This document shows, piece by piece, positions 25,296-32,644 of a stretch of 64,000 nt of DNA; the stretch's first letter is position 1, and each line of letters starts with the position of its first letter. The DNA comes from Caldora sp965222765. GTDB taxonomy: Bacteria > Cyanobacteriota > Cyanobacteriia > Cyanobacteriales > Coleofasciculaceae. Where the stretch lies: positions 224,613-288,612 of the forward strand of contig CBDCVG010000041.1 in the NCBI GenBank assembly GCA_965222765.1, read 5' to 3'. The notes beneath the pieces are model-generated. The model saw only the letters and a program-made list of their open reading frames with translations. It had not been told where the DNA came from and did no database searches. A program made the position numbers and the translations under genes.

Positions 25296-26348
25296 ATGTT
25301 CATGGCGACCTTTTTGAGAAACCAATGCAAGCAAATTGTAGCTGCAACAGTAATGGCTACTACGATTGCTGTTGGTATTAATGGGGCTGAGGCTCAAGAA
25401 AGTCTGAATCAGACTGAATCTCAATCCATTAAAGGTGCTGGTGCTTCCTTTCCTCAGCTCCTTTACAAGCGTTACCGTAATGAATATGAGAGCGATCAAG
25501 GAGTAGAATTTGACTATACTTCCGTCGGTAGTGGTGGCGGGATCAGACTATTTACGAATGAATCTATTAATGTTGGCTCTAGTACACTGATTCCCACTCC
25601 TATTGAAAAGAATCAGATGAAAGAAGGTTTGTTAATGATTCCAACTGCTGGAGGCTCAGTTGCTATTGTTTACAACCTACAAAACGTTACTAACGACGTC
25701 AAGATCTCTCGTGAGAAACTAGCGAAAATCTTCACCGGGGACATTAGTAACTGGAGTCAGGTTAGTCCCCGCCTACCAAATACAGAGATTCAAGTGGTAG
25801 TGCGCTCTGACGAGAGTGGTACAAGTCTTATTCTCACTAAGTACTTGCGTGAGATTACTGGAGGTAAGGTAATCGCAAGTAGGAAACCTGAATGGGAAGC
25901 CGATGTTTTTGCAGCTCGCCCCCAAGATAGCGGGGTTGCATCTGAAGTTAGGCGAATTGATGGTGCAATTGGTTATGTTCAAACTAGTTTTGCTAAACAA
26001 AGTGGTTTGGCTATTGCTCGGTTGGAAAATCAAGCAGGTGATTTTGTTCGCCCTACAGTAGAAGAAACCGAAAAAGCCTTAGCCAATATCGAATTCAATG
26101 AAGATCTGACTACTAATAGTATTGATGATCCAGAAGAAGGCTATCCCCTAGTTAGTTTAACTTGGCTTTTGGTCTATCAAAAGTATCCTAATAAAGAACG
26201 TCTCGAATCAACTAAAAACCTTGTAAGTTGGATTTTGACTGAAGGACAAAAATTTAATGAAGAAGAGGGGTACACCAAAATTCCAGCAGATATAGCCCAA
26301 AGAGCCATCGAAATTATCAAGAACAAACTTAAGGTTCGTCCCTATTAA
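25296..26348 (+). CDS. pstS: PstS-family phosphate-binding protein
   Basis: 350 residues with a signal-like N-terminus (IVAATVMATTIAVGINGAEA) and the PstS fold: IKGAGASFPQLLYKRYRNEY, then VGSGGGIRLFTNESINVGSS, KIFTGDISNWSQVSP and VVVRSDESGTSLILTKYL. The GAGASFP and RSDESGTS loops form the phosphate cage in PstS. No pstCAB genes are adjacent; instead it is followed by an SLH porin. It may supply phosphate to a permease encoded elsewhere or act in surface phosphate capture. Confidence 0.88.
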   Translation: MFMATFLRNQCKQIVAATVMATTIAVGINGAEAQESLNQTESQSIKGAGASFPQLLYKRYRNEYESDQGVEFDYTSVGSGGGIRLFTNESINVGSSTLIPTPIEKNQMKEGLLMIPTAGGSVAIVYNLQNVTNDVKISREKLAKIFTGDISNWSQVSPRLPNTEIQVVVRSDESGTSLILTKYLREITGGKVIASRKPEWEADVFAARPQDSGVASEVRRIDGAIGYVQTSFAKQSGLAIARLENQAGDFVRPTVEETEKALANIEFNEDLTTNSIDDPEEGYPLVSLTWLLVYQKYPNKERLESTKNLVSWILTEGQKFNEEEGYTKIPADIAQRAIEIIKNKLKVRPY

Positions 26349-26392
26349 TGTAATTAATTCGCTATTTAGCTGAGGAATATCAAAAGAAAATT

Positions 26393-28363
26393 ATGAGTAA
26401 ATTGGGTGTAGTTGATGTACGATTGCTCCTTGGTTCAGCGATAATAGGGCAACGCGGTGGTAATAACCCACCAGTTAAAAATAGACAAAAAGCAGATACC
26501 ATCAAAATTAAAGCCTCCTGCCTTCTTGCACTAGGTTGTAGTTTTGGCATACTCTCTCCAGCTTGGGCACAAGTAGAGCCTGCGATTACTACCCAAAATT
26601 ACACAAACGATAGTGGGAGCATCTTGCTCCCTGCAAGTACGGAAACAGAGCAAAAGGCTCTGGCTCAAGTTCAGACAAATCAAGATCATGAGTTTTTATC
26701 CCAGATAGAGCAATATAGCGAATCATCTTTTGCCGTCCAAGAATTTTCGGAAAATGAGCTTGCATTGCCAATAGAACAAGATAGTAGCAGTGAATCACCT
26801 GTTGGAGTCCAAGCATTACCTGAAAATGAGCTTTTATCCCAGATAGAAGAATATACTATTAGTGAACGACCTCCTACAATCCGGCGGTCATTTCCTCGGG
26901 TTGAAGATCTACAAGATGTTACTCCTCAAGATTGGGCTTATGATGCACTGCGTACATTAACGAATAACTATCGTTGTCTTGCTGGTTATGATGACGATAC
27001 TTTTAGAGGAAATAATAATTTAACTCGTTATGAATTTGCAGCGGTTTTAAATAGGTGTCTGCAAAGAGTTGAAACAATAATTAAAAATAATTTTAACTTA
27101 GCGACCGAAGAAGACTTAGTCAGTATAGAAAGACTCGTAGAAGAATTTGAGGCAGAGCTGGCGACAGTCAAAAGTAAAGTCACTGATCAAGAAGAGCGGA
27201 CAGACTTTTTACAAAATCACAACTTTTCCACCACTACTATTCTACGGGGACAAGCAAACTTTTTTCTGACCAATGTCTTTGGTGAGCGCAAAGCGGTTCC
27301 CTCTGGGGAAATTCCTACAGAAGACTTGGATTCTGTTCCTTCCTTTGGCGGTGGAGTAAGATTTGACTTCGATACCAGTTTTACCGGTAGAGACCTCTTG
27401 CGTACTAGAATTCAAGCAGGGAATGCTAATAGCTTGGCTAGTGGTGTAACTGGGACAGCAATGACCAACATTGCTGGGAATATTAATACTGGCAATGATG
27501 TGAGACTAGGAAAACTGTTTTACCGCTTCCCTATAGGAGATCGTGGTTCAGTTTATTTAGGAGCAGTAGGCCAATCTGCTAGCGATTTTGTCCCAGCACT
27601 CAATCCTGCCTCAACCATTGCTCTGTTTGGTTTTTACAATCCTCTCTACGATGTCGGTTTTGGTACTGGTGGAGGAGTATACTATCAATTTAACGATTTA
27701 ATCGGAGCTGGGGTATCTTATTATACTACTACTAGTAGCAGTAACAATCCCAATCCAGGTAATGGGTTATTTAACGGTCATTTTAACGCTTTGAGTCAAA
27801 TAACCTTGACACCATCGGACCGCTTGGGTATTTCTCTAACCTATTCTCATTACTACTCTCCTAATCCTAATAACACCAACAATATTACTAGCTTTATTGG
27901 CTCTGAATTCGCTCAAGCCCCTTTCGGGGGAACTACTGCTACTTCTAGCGACAATTTTAATGTTGCAGGCTCCTATCAAATTAGCGATCGCTTACAAGTA
28001 GGAGGTTGGGTTGGCTATTACAATGCTAATGCTGAGTCTTCTGCCTTAGTCAACGGTGTGAGTATTCCTGAAGGTTCCGATGCAGATATTTGGACTTGGG
28101 CTTTTACCGCTTCCTACAATGATTTACTTAAACTGGGTAGCAATTTGAGTTTTATCTTCGGTCTGCCTCCCAAGGCAACTAGTAACGATATTTCCGAGCG
28201 AGAAGACCAGGATACATCCTATCATATTGAGCTTTCCTATCGCTATCCCATCACTGACCGCATTTCGATTACTTCTGGAGGGTTCGTAATTCTTGCTCCA
28301 GAGCATAATGAAGCTAACAATGATATTTGGGTTGGATTAATCAGATTGAGGATTGATATTTGA
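26393..28363 (+). CDS. SLH-domain OprB-type outer-membrane porin
   Basis: 656 residues with a signal region (LLALGCSFGILSPAWAQVEP, near residue 60). An SLH module begins VEDLQDVTPQDWAYDALRTL and ends NLTRYEFAAVLNRCL. A coiled coil (EDLVSIERLVEEFEAELATV) precedes the OprB beta barrel with alternating strands to the C-terminal aromatic-rich end. The SLH module binds the peptidoglycan layer. The family is often annotated as an iron-uptake porin. A GCATCTTGC palindrome lies inside the coding sequence at 26615-26631 and encodes GSILLP, just after the signal peptide. Confidence 0.92.
   Translation: MSKLGVVDVRLLLGSAIIGQRGGNNPPVKNRQKADTIKIKASCLLALGCSFGILSPAWAQVEPAITTQNYTNDSGSILLPASTETEQKALAQVQTNQDHEFLSQIEQYSESSFAVQEFSENELALPIEQDSSSESPVGVQALPENELLSQIEEYTISERPPTIRRSFPRVEDLQDVTPQDWAYDALRTLTNNYRCLAGYDDDTFRGNNNLTRYEFAAVLNRCLQRVETIIKNNFNLATEEDLVSIERLVEEFEAELATVKSKVTDQEERTDFLQNHNFSTTTILRGQANFFLTNVFGERKAVPSGEIPTEDLDSVPSFGGGVRFDFDTSFTGRDLLRTRIQAGNANSLASGVTGTAMTNIAGNINTGNDVRLGKLFYRFPIGDRGSVYLGAVGQSASDFVPALNPASTIALFGFYNPLYDVGFGTGGGVYYQFNDLIGAGVSYYTTTSSSNNPNPGNGLFNGHFNALSQITLTPSDRLGISLTYSHYYSPNPNNTNNITSFIGSEFAQAPFGGTTATSSDNFNVAGSYQISDRLQVGGWVGYYNANAESSALVNGVSIPEGSDADIWTWAFTASYNDLLKLGSNLSFIFGLPPKATSNDISEREDQDTSYHIELSYRYPITDRISITSGGFVILAPEHNEANNDIWVGLIRLRIDI
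26615..26631. repeat. GCATCTTGC-core palindrome inside the porin gene
   Basis: GGGAGCATCTTGCTCCC is a perfect 17-bp palindrome of the same family as the intergenic copies. Here it is translated in frame in the linker after the signal peptide, which tolerates insertion. Confidence 0.75.
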
Positions 28364-28369
28364 TATTGG

Positions 28370-29221
28370 TTGTTGGTTGTTGGTTGTTTGTTGTTTGGGA
28401 ATGGGGAATTGGGAATTGGGAATCGGATTTGCATAGCGTTTATTGCTACTGTTAGTATATTGCTCATTCATTTGCTGATTCCAGTTAAAGCAGTAAGCCA
28501 ACAGAACTATTTGGCAGTGCCTGAGAGGTTTAGGGGTAAAATCATTAGGCAAGTCCAGTTGAGTAGTCCTCAAAAAGCAATTGCTCTTACCTTCGATGAT
28601 GGTCCTTCCCCAGATATTACTCCCCAAGTACTGAGTATCCTCAAAGAAAAAAACATTCCAGCAACTTTCTTTATACTTGGACGAAATCTCAAAAAATTCC
28701 CTCGAATTGGACAACAAATACTAGCAGATGGTCATGTATTAGGTAATCATACCTGGAATCACTGGTATCATCGGATGAGGGAGTTTATCATTGCTCGTGA
28801 AATTGAAAGTACCGCCAAGCTGATATCTGAAATTACTGGTGGTGTGAGAAGCACTCTGTTTCGTCCTCCCTATGGTCATCGGTACAATGGTTTAGTAGAT
28901 TATGCCCGTAAGCGAAAAGATGTAGTTGTATTGTGGTCTATTGATTCTGAGGACTGGCGAGGTCAAGATATATCTGTAGAAGAATTAGTTGAGCAAGTAC
29001 TTACAGAAGCTGAGCCTGGAGCAATTGTCTTGATGCACGATACTGGAGGGGATGATAACAAGATAGTACAGGCTTTGCCAATAATTATTGATGGACTTAG
29101 CGATCGCGGTTATACGTTTGTTAGTGTACCTCAGTTGTTACAGCTCAGTTTTAATGCTTATACGCCGAATTATTCCTGGTATGCAGATTTGCTTTTCCAA
29201 CTAGTACTCTGTCAATTGTGA
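28370..29221 (+). CDS. Polysaccharide deacetylase (NodB, CE4)
   Basis: 283 residues in the longest form from TTG 28370. The first about 18 codons are read from TTGGTTG/GGGAATT heptamer repeats, so the true start is unclear. Next comes a hydrophobic signal or anchor (ICIAFIATVSILLIHLLIPV). The NodB core has ALTFDDGPSPDITPQVL with the base and metal Asp pair, then LGNHTWNHWYH with the metal His, FRPPYGHRYN and IVLMHDTGG near the C-terminus. All five CE4 motifs are visible. It should N-deacetylate cell-wall or exopolysaccharide glucosamine. Two imperfect copies of its 3' end lie at 30480 and 31214. Confidence 0.92.
   Translation: MLVVGCLLFGNGELGIGNRICIAFIATVSILLIHLLIPVKAVSQQNYLAVPERFRGKIIRQVQLSSPQKAIALTFDDGPSPDITPQVLSILKEKNIPATFFILGRNLKKFPRIGQQILADGHVLGNHTWNHWYHRMREFIIAREIESTAKLISEITGGVRSTLFRPPYGHRYNGLVDYARKRKDVVVLWSIDSEDWRGQDISVEELVEQVLTEAEPGAIVLMHDTGGDDNKIVQALPIIIDGLSDRGYTFVSVPQLLQLSFNAYTPNYSWYADLLFQLVLCQL
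28371..28425. repeat. Heptamer repeats TTGGTTG and GGGAATT at the deacetylase start
   Basis: Seven-base units TTGGTTG (three to four) and GGGAATT (three) occupy the spacer and run into the deacetylase reading frame. Confidence 0.75.
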
Positions 29222-29223
29222 AT

Positions 29224-29275
29224 TGACGGGTTGAGGTAGACGCGGAGACGCGGAGACACGGAGACGCGGAGAGAG
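29224..29275. repeat. GACGCGGA simple repeat
   Basis: Tandem GACGCGGA or GACACGGA units right after the deacetylase stop. No coding signal. Confidence 0.65.
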
Positions 29276-29303
29276 AGTTTATCCATCATTTATTGATTGA
29301 CAG

Positions 29304-29442
29304 AGTACTGGCGCGACACACCTAAAATGAGGGAATAAGTAGGTTGGGTGGAGCGATAGCGTAACCCAACACCGGCGTATATTCTGTTGGGTTTCACTTC
29401 GTTACACCCAACCTACCTTTTTAGTCGTGTCGCGCCAGTACT
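29304..29442. mobile_element. MITE with AGTACTGGCGCGACAC ends abutting the CRISPR array
   Basis: 139 bp bounded by inverted repeats: AGTACTGGCGCGACAC at the left, and at the right GTGTCGCGCCAGTACT. It contains a second palindrome, GTAGGTTGGGTGGAGC...TACACCCAACCTAC. Its right end falls inside the first CRISPR repeat, whose GTTTCCA start is lost. The left 35 bp are identical to 2325-2359. Confidence 0.85.
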
Positions 29443-29693
29443 AGTCCGATTTAACCCAGTCGGTAGGGACTACTGTTGACCCTGTTGACCCTGTTGACCC
29501 TGTTGTTTCCAACTAGTCCGATTTAACCCAGTCGGTAGGGGCTCTCAAAATCATAATAATCTGCGTAAGCCAGTAGTGGTTTCCAACTAGTCCGATTTAA
29601 CCCAGTCGGTAGGGTCAGCGAACATTTAAGTCAGAGTCAGTATCCTGAGCTGGGCGAGTTTCCAACTAGTCCGATTTAACCCAGTCGGTAGGG
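29440..29693 (-). CRISPR. Degenerate CRISPR array: three full repeats and one truncated, three spacers
   Basis: The 36-bp repeat is GTTTCCAACTAGTCC followed by GATTTAACCCAGTCGGTAGGG on the + strand. Full copies are at 29505-29540, 29579-29614 and 29658-29693; a copy lacking its first seven bases is at 29440-29468. Spacers are 36, 38 and 43 bp (29469-29504, 29541-29578, 29615-29657). The first is itself partly a GTTGACCCT repeat. The complement ends in GGAAAC, as in many cyanobacterial repeats, so transcription is probably leftward. No cas gene is in the window. Confidence 0.85.
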
Positions 29694-29719
29694 AGTTCGT
29701 TGAGGGAGCCTTACCCAGT

Positions 29720-29880
29720 AAGGGTTTCAGCCGCCAAATCGACGCATCTCTAAAAATAGTAACATATCCTCCCAAAAATTGACCAAAACACATACCTCAA
29801 ACCCTTTCCTCGTAAAGCATCGACGCATCTCAACGAAAAATATAGGGTTTCGGCGATTTGTCGAGATGCGTCGATTAACA
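29720..29880. promoter_or_regulatory. Possible CRISPR leader region with CGACGCATCTC repeats
   Basis: Upstream of the array in its inferred orientation. It contains CGACGCATCTC at about 29741 and 29821 and the inverse GAGATGCGTCG near 29862, giving an inverted repeat around AT-rich sequence. Leader function is inferred only from position. Confidence 0.3.
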
Positions 29881-29987
29881 TCTGAAAATTGCCCTCAAAC
29901 CTAGACAACAAACAGAATTTAGAATTTAGAATTTAGAATTGAGTAAATGTCAGCCACAACTGACTCTGTTTTTCTTACCTTTACCCA

Positions 29988-30425
29988 TCAATCCTTAAGA
30001 ATCTGACTCTTAAAATAGTCACTCATTAATTCATGAGTAATGGTTTGATTTGTCTCTGTGCTCATCCAAGGTTTTTCTTGATGAGTGAGATTTACTAAAA
30101 TCGTGCCAGTATATTTCCCGAATACGCTATAAACTTCATCAATTAACCCTCGAGCTTCTGACGTAATGACTTCAGCATTAAAGTCTTCAGGTTCAGGTAT
30201 TGGATTACGCAAATATTCTTTATAAGTGTGATAAATCTCTTCTACGACTGGACCATACTGCCATGCTTTAATCTCTTCTCGAAACAGAGGCTGATTAAAC
30301 AACGCCAAATAAAAACCTTGGGCGTAATATAGCAATTTTTGGAGCTTTAAATTCGTCATCATGCCATCCTCTTCAAGGTTGGCATAGTGAATGAAATATG
30401 TAGCTATATCTGAAGCTTGATACAT
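29988..30425 (-). CDS. Panacea-domain (DUF4065/SocA-type) antitoxin protein
   Basis: 145 residues from ATG 30425 (MYQASDIATYFIHYANLEED); a longer start at 30452 is possible. Signature segments are MTNLKLQKLLYYAQGFYLAL and REEIKAWQYGPVVEEIYHTY, ending with HELMSDYFKSQ. This DUF4065/Panacea family provides general antitoxins for diverse toxins and also includes SocA. No toxin gene is adjacent on the same strand; the next gene pair is a separate DUF433/DUF5615 module. Confidence 0.88.
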   Translation of the reverse strand: MYQASDIATYFIHYANLEEDGMMTNLKLQKLLYYAQGFYLALFNQPLFREEIKAWQYGPVVEEIYHTYKEYLRNPIPEPEDFNAEVITSEARGLIDEVYSVFGKYTGTILVNLTHQEKPWMSTETNQTITHELMSDYFKSQILKD

Positions 30426-30474
30426 AGTAAAGCTCCTCAAGCGGCTATACACTTGTCAGTATACCTCAATTGAG

Positions 30475-30531
30475 GAACTAAGCGATCGCGGTTATACGTT
30501 TGTTACTATACCTCAGTTGTTGCAGCTGTAA
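30475..30531 (+). pseudogene. Partial copy of the deacetylase 3' end
   Basis: Reads LSDRGYTFVTIPQLLQL and a stop, matching the deacetylase C-terminal region DRGYTFVSVPQLLQL at 29101-29145. The first 26 bases after AGCGATCGC alignment are identical. No other part of the gene is present. Confidence 0.7.
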
Positions 30532-30557
30532 ACACAGATAGAGTAGAAGCACTTTCA

Positions 30558-30908
30558 CTAATGAACAATGATCGCATCGCGGCTCATTTCAATATAGTCA
30601 TGATGCTCAAACAAATTAACAAGAGTCTGTATATTTTTGGAGAAAATTTCCTCAAGCTCAGTGTTTCTTATATTGCCTGTTGTAATCAGTAGCAACTTGT
30701 ATGGTTTGTGGATAGTCATGAAAGAATCTACAAAATCTGAGTCTTTTGTGATCACAATTCGTTCTTGTTGGATGGAAACTTCATTGATTTGTGTGTCAGA
30801 CGTTGCATTTTCCTGGGGAAGCTCTTTTGTGTGGAGGGCATCATACCCAGAGGCTTGTATAAATCTAGCCAGACGAACAGGTAATTGAGCATCAACGAGA
30901 AACTTAAT
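30558..30908 (-). CDS. DUF5615 PIN-like toxin, ATG start lost (ATT)
   Basis: 116 residues if started at ATT 30908: IKFLVDAQLPVRLARFIQAS, then GYDALHTKELPQEN, ERIVITKDSDFVDSF and KLLLITTGNIRNTEL. These are the standard motifs of DUF5615 PIN-like nuclease toxins, including the acidic VDAQLP and TKDSDF sites. The family normally starts MKFLVD, so the ATG has become ATT. The body is intact. ATT can act as a weak initiator, so low expression is possible. It follows the DUF433 gene directly. Confidence 0.75.
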   Translation of the reverse strand: MKFLVDAQLPVRLARFIQASGYDALHTKELPQENATSDTQINEVSIQQERIVITKDSDFVDSFMTIHKPYKLLLITTGNIRNTELEEIFSKNIQTLVNLFEHHDYIEMSRDAIIVH

Positions 30909-31141
30909 GATGCAATTTTATGAACAGTTTTCACCTGAGTAAGTCTAGCAGCAAAGAGTAAAGCTGCATAAACATCTTCTTGCTCTAAATCATCATAGTC
31001 AGCTAATATTTCCTCAATAGTCATACCTGAGCTGAGTAATTCAAGAACCAATTCAACAGGGTAACGTAATCCTCGAATACAAGGTTTGCCATGACAAATA
31101 TCAGGATTATGAGTGATACGCTGTAATAGATGATTGTCCAT
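30752..31141 (-). CDS. DUF433 antitoxin with read-through C-terminal extension
   Basis: Starts at ATG 31141 (MDNHLLQRITHNPDICHGKP). The DUF433 core is residues 1-78: CIRGLRYPVELVLELLSSGM, then TIEEILADYDDLEQEDVYAA. The family usually ends at about this length. Here the expected TGA has become TTA at 30905-30907, and the frame runs 51 codons further through the toxin gene out of frame (SLSFSLMLNYLFVWL...). The core antitoxin is intact; the tail is meaningless sequence. Confidence 0.8.
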   Translation of the reverse strand: MDNHLLQRITHNPDICHGKPCIRGLRYPVELVLELLSSGMTIEEILADYDDLEQEDVYAALLFAARLTQVKTVHKIASLSFSLMLNYLFVWLDLYKPLGMMPSTQKSFPRKMQRLTHKSMKFPSNKNEL

Positions 31142-31160
31142 ATATTTCCTCCAGTTATAA

Positions 31161-31268
31161 TTGCTTGGCAGGTGCGATCGCTTACAAGTGGGAGGTAAGT
31201 CTATTATAGTCATAGCGATCGCAGCTATACATTGGTTAGCATACCTCAGTTGTTACAGCTGCAAGACT
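31161..31268. other. Mosaic spacer assembled at HIP1 sites
   Basis: TTGCTTGGCAGGT plus GCGATCGCTT equals a 23-bp stretch of the GTPase gene (37566-37588). The part after that HIP1 octamer (CTTACAAGTGGGAGGT) matches the porin gene at 27991-28006 with one mismatch. After the next HIP1 (31215) it resembles the deacetylase 3' end (TATAC...TACCTCAGTTGTTACAGCT). Three unrelated sources meet at GCGATCGC. Confidence 0.6.
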
Positions 31269-31286
31269 ACGAAGATTCCCATAGCA

Positions 31287-31346
31287 ATGATCAAACGAAT
31301 ATATATCGATAATTTTCGCTGCCTAGTAAATTTTGAACTTAATTAG
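31287..31346 (+). pseudogene. N-terminal fragment of an AAA/RecF-like ATPase
   Basis: 19 codons, MIKRIYIDNFRCLVNFELN, then TAG. This is the typical N-terminus of AAA15/OLD/SMC-like ATPases, just before the first P-loop. The rest is missing. After the TAG the same frame stays open (EEEATFGYSQEKAKS, then VTIDEVALPIDVI) straight into the Rpn gene, possibly the tail of another lost gene. Confidence 0.7.
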
Positions 31347-31430
31347 GAAGAAGAAGCAACTTTCGGATACTCCCAAGAAAAAGCCAAATCTGTCACAATA
31401 GATGAAGTAGCTCTTCCCATTGATGTCATT

Positions 31431-32321
31431 ATGCCCCAAACACACATCAGATTTGATTGGGCCATTAAAAAATTACTCAGAAACAAAGCTAATTATGTAG
31501 TTTTAGCTGGTTTCCTCAGCGAGTTATTGAGGAAACAAGTCAAAATACAATCAATACTCGAAAGTGAAAGCAATCAACAAGCAGAGGATGACAAGCTCAA
31601 TCGAGTTGATATACTGGCGGAAAATAACCAGGGTGAATTGATTCTCATTGAAGTGCAAAATAGTACAGAGCAAGATTATTTTCATCGAATGCTCTACGGC
31701 ACAGCGAAATTAATTACGGAATTCCTGGAAAAAGGAGAGCCTTACAGTAAAGTTAAAAAAGTCTATTCGGTGAATGTAGTCTACTTTTCCTTAGGACAGG
31801 GCGATGATTATATTTACCAAGGGAAATTAGATTTTCAGGGTCTGCACTTAGAAGATTCTTTAATGCCATCGATAAAACAGCAGAAGTTGTTTAATGTCGA
31901 AGAAGTATCTGAGATATTTCCTGAGTATTATCTGATTAAAGTCAACAACTTTAACGACGTAGCGAAGAATACCTTGGATGAATGGATATATTTCCTGAAA
32001 AAGAGCCAAATCAAAGAGGAATTCACAGCCCAAGGCTTAGCGGAAGCGAAGGAAAATTTACTAGTAGATAGCTTGAGCGAAGAAGAAAGAGCAAACTACC
32101 TGAGATATATGGAGAATAGGCGCTATGAAATCAGCATAATCGAAGGCTCGCGCTCAGAGGGAAGATTGGAAGGTCGAGAAGAAGGTATCAAGGAAGGTAT
32201 AGAGCAAGGCAAACAGGAGGAAAAAGTTAATATAGCTAGAACCTTCAAACACGAAGGAATAGATATTAAGACGATCGCAAAAGCAACAGGATTGACTAGA
32301 GAACAGATTGAGAAACTGTAA
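31431..32321 (+). CDS. Rpn-family PD-(D/E)XK nuclease, copy 1
   Basis: 296 residues. The nuclease core is N-terminal: HIRFDWAIKKLLRNKANYVV, NRVDILAENNQGELILIEVQ with the D...ExQ active site, and FHRMLYGTAKLITEFL. The C-terminus holds a short glycine/glutamate repeat (RLEGREEGIKEGIEQGKQ) and an RTFKHEGIDIKTIAKATGL helix that resembles a HTH. Rpn proteins are DNA nucleases linked to recombination and phage defence. A paralogue is at 35937-36977. Confidence 0.92.
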   Translation: MPQTHIRFDWAIKKLLRNKANYVVLAGFLSELLRKQVKIQSILESESNQQAEDDKLNRVDILAENNQGELILIEVQNSTEQDYFHRMLYGTAKLITEFLEKGEPYSKVKKVYSVNVVYFSLGQGDDYIYQGKLDFQGLHLEDSLMPSIKQQKLFNVEEVSEIFPEYYLIKVNNFNDVAKNTLDEWIYFLKKSQIKEEFTAQGLAEAKENLLVDSLSEEERANYLRYMENRRYEISIIEGSRSEGRLEGREEGIKEGIEQGKQEEKVNIARTFKHEGIDIKTIAKATGLTREQIEKL

Positions 32322-32327
32322 TAAGCA

Positions 32328-32369
32328 TTAGAAGGCAGGAGGCAGGAGGCAGAAGGCAGAAGGCAGGAG
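32328..32369. repeat. Heptanucleotide repeat AGGCAGG/AGGCAGA
   Basis: About six tandem 7-bp units after the Rpn stop. Confidence 0.8.
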
Positions 32370-32455
32370 GAACAAGAGTTTTCTATACCTAAAAAGAAGT
32401 CAACAAACCTGTCGTATCAAGGAATATCGGCTTAGTTAATTCTTTGACTATTCAA

Positions 32456-32566
32456 GGACTTACGCACTCAGCTGTCATACTTAACGTAAGAAAAGCATTC
32501 TCTTGCGGCTGGGAGATCCTTCGCTATCGCTCAGGATGACAGAATTGCGTCACGGTGCGTAAGTCC
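32456..32566. mobile_element. Complete GGACTTACGCAC / GTGCGTAAGTCC hairpin element
   Basis: 111 bp with terminal inverted repeats GGACTTACGCAC and GTGCGTAAGTCC. The interior carries AAGAAAAGCATTCTCTTGCG and GAGATCCTTCGCTATCGCTC. It is the best-preserved copy of the family in this window. Confidence 0.8.
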
Positions 32567-32644
32567 GAAAAACGCCCTTGACAGTGTCAACATTTCTGGT
32601 GATATTGAGAACTGCTATATCAGATCAAGTAACTGTGGGCAAAG

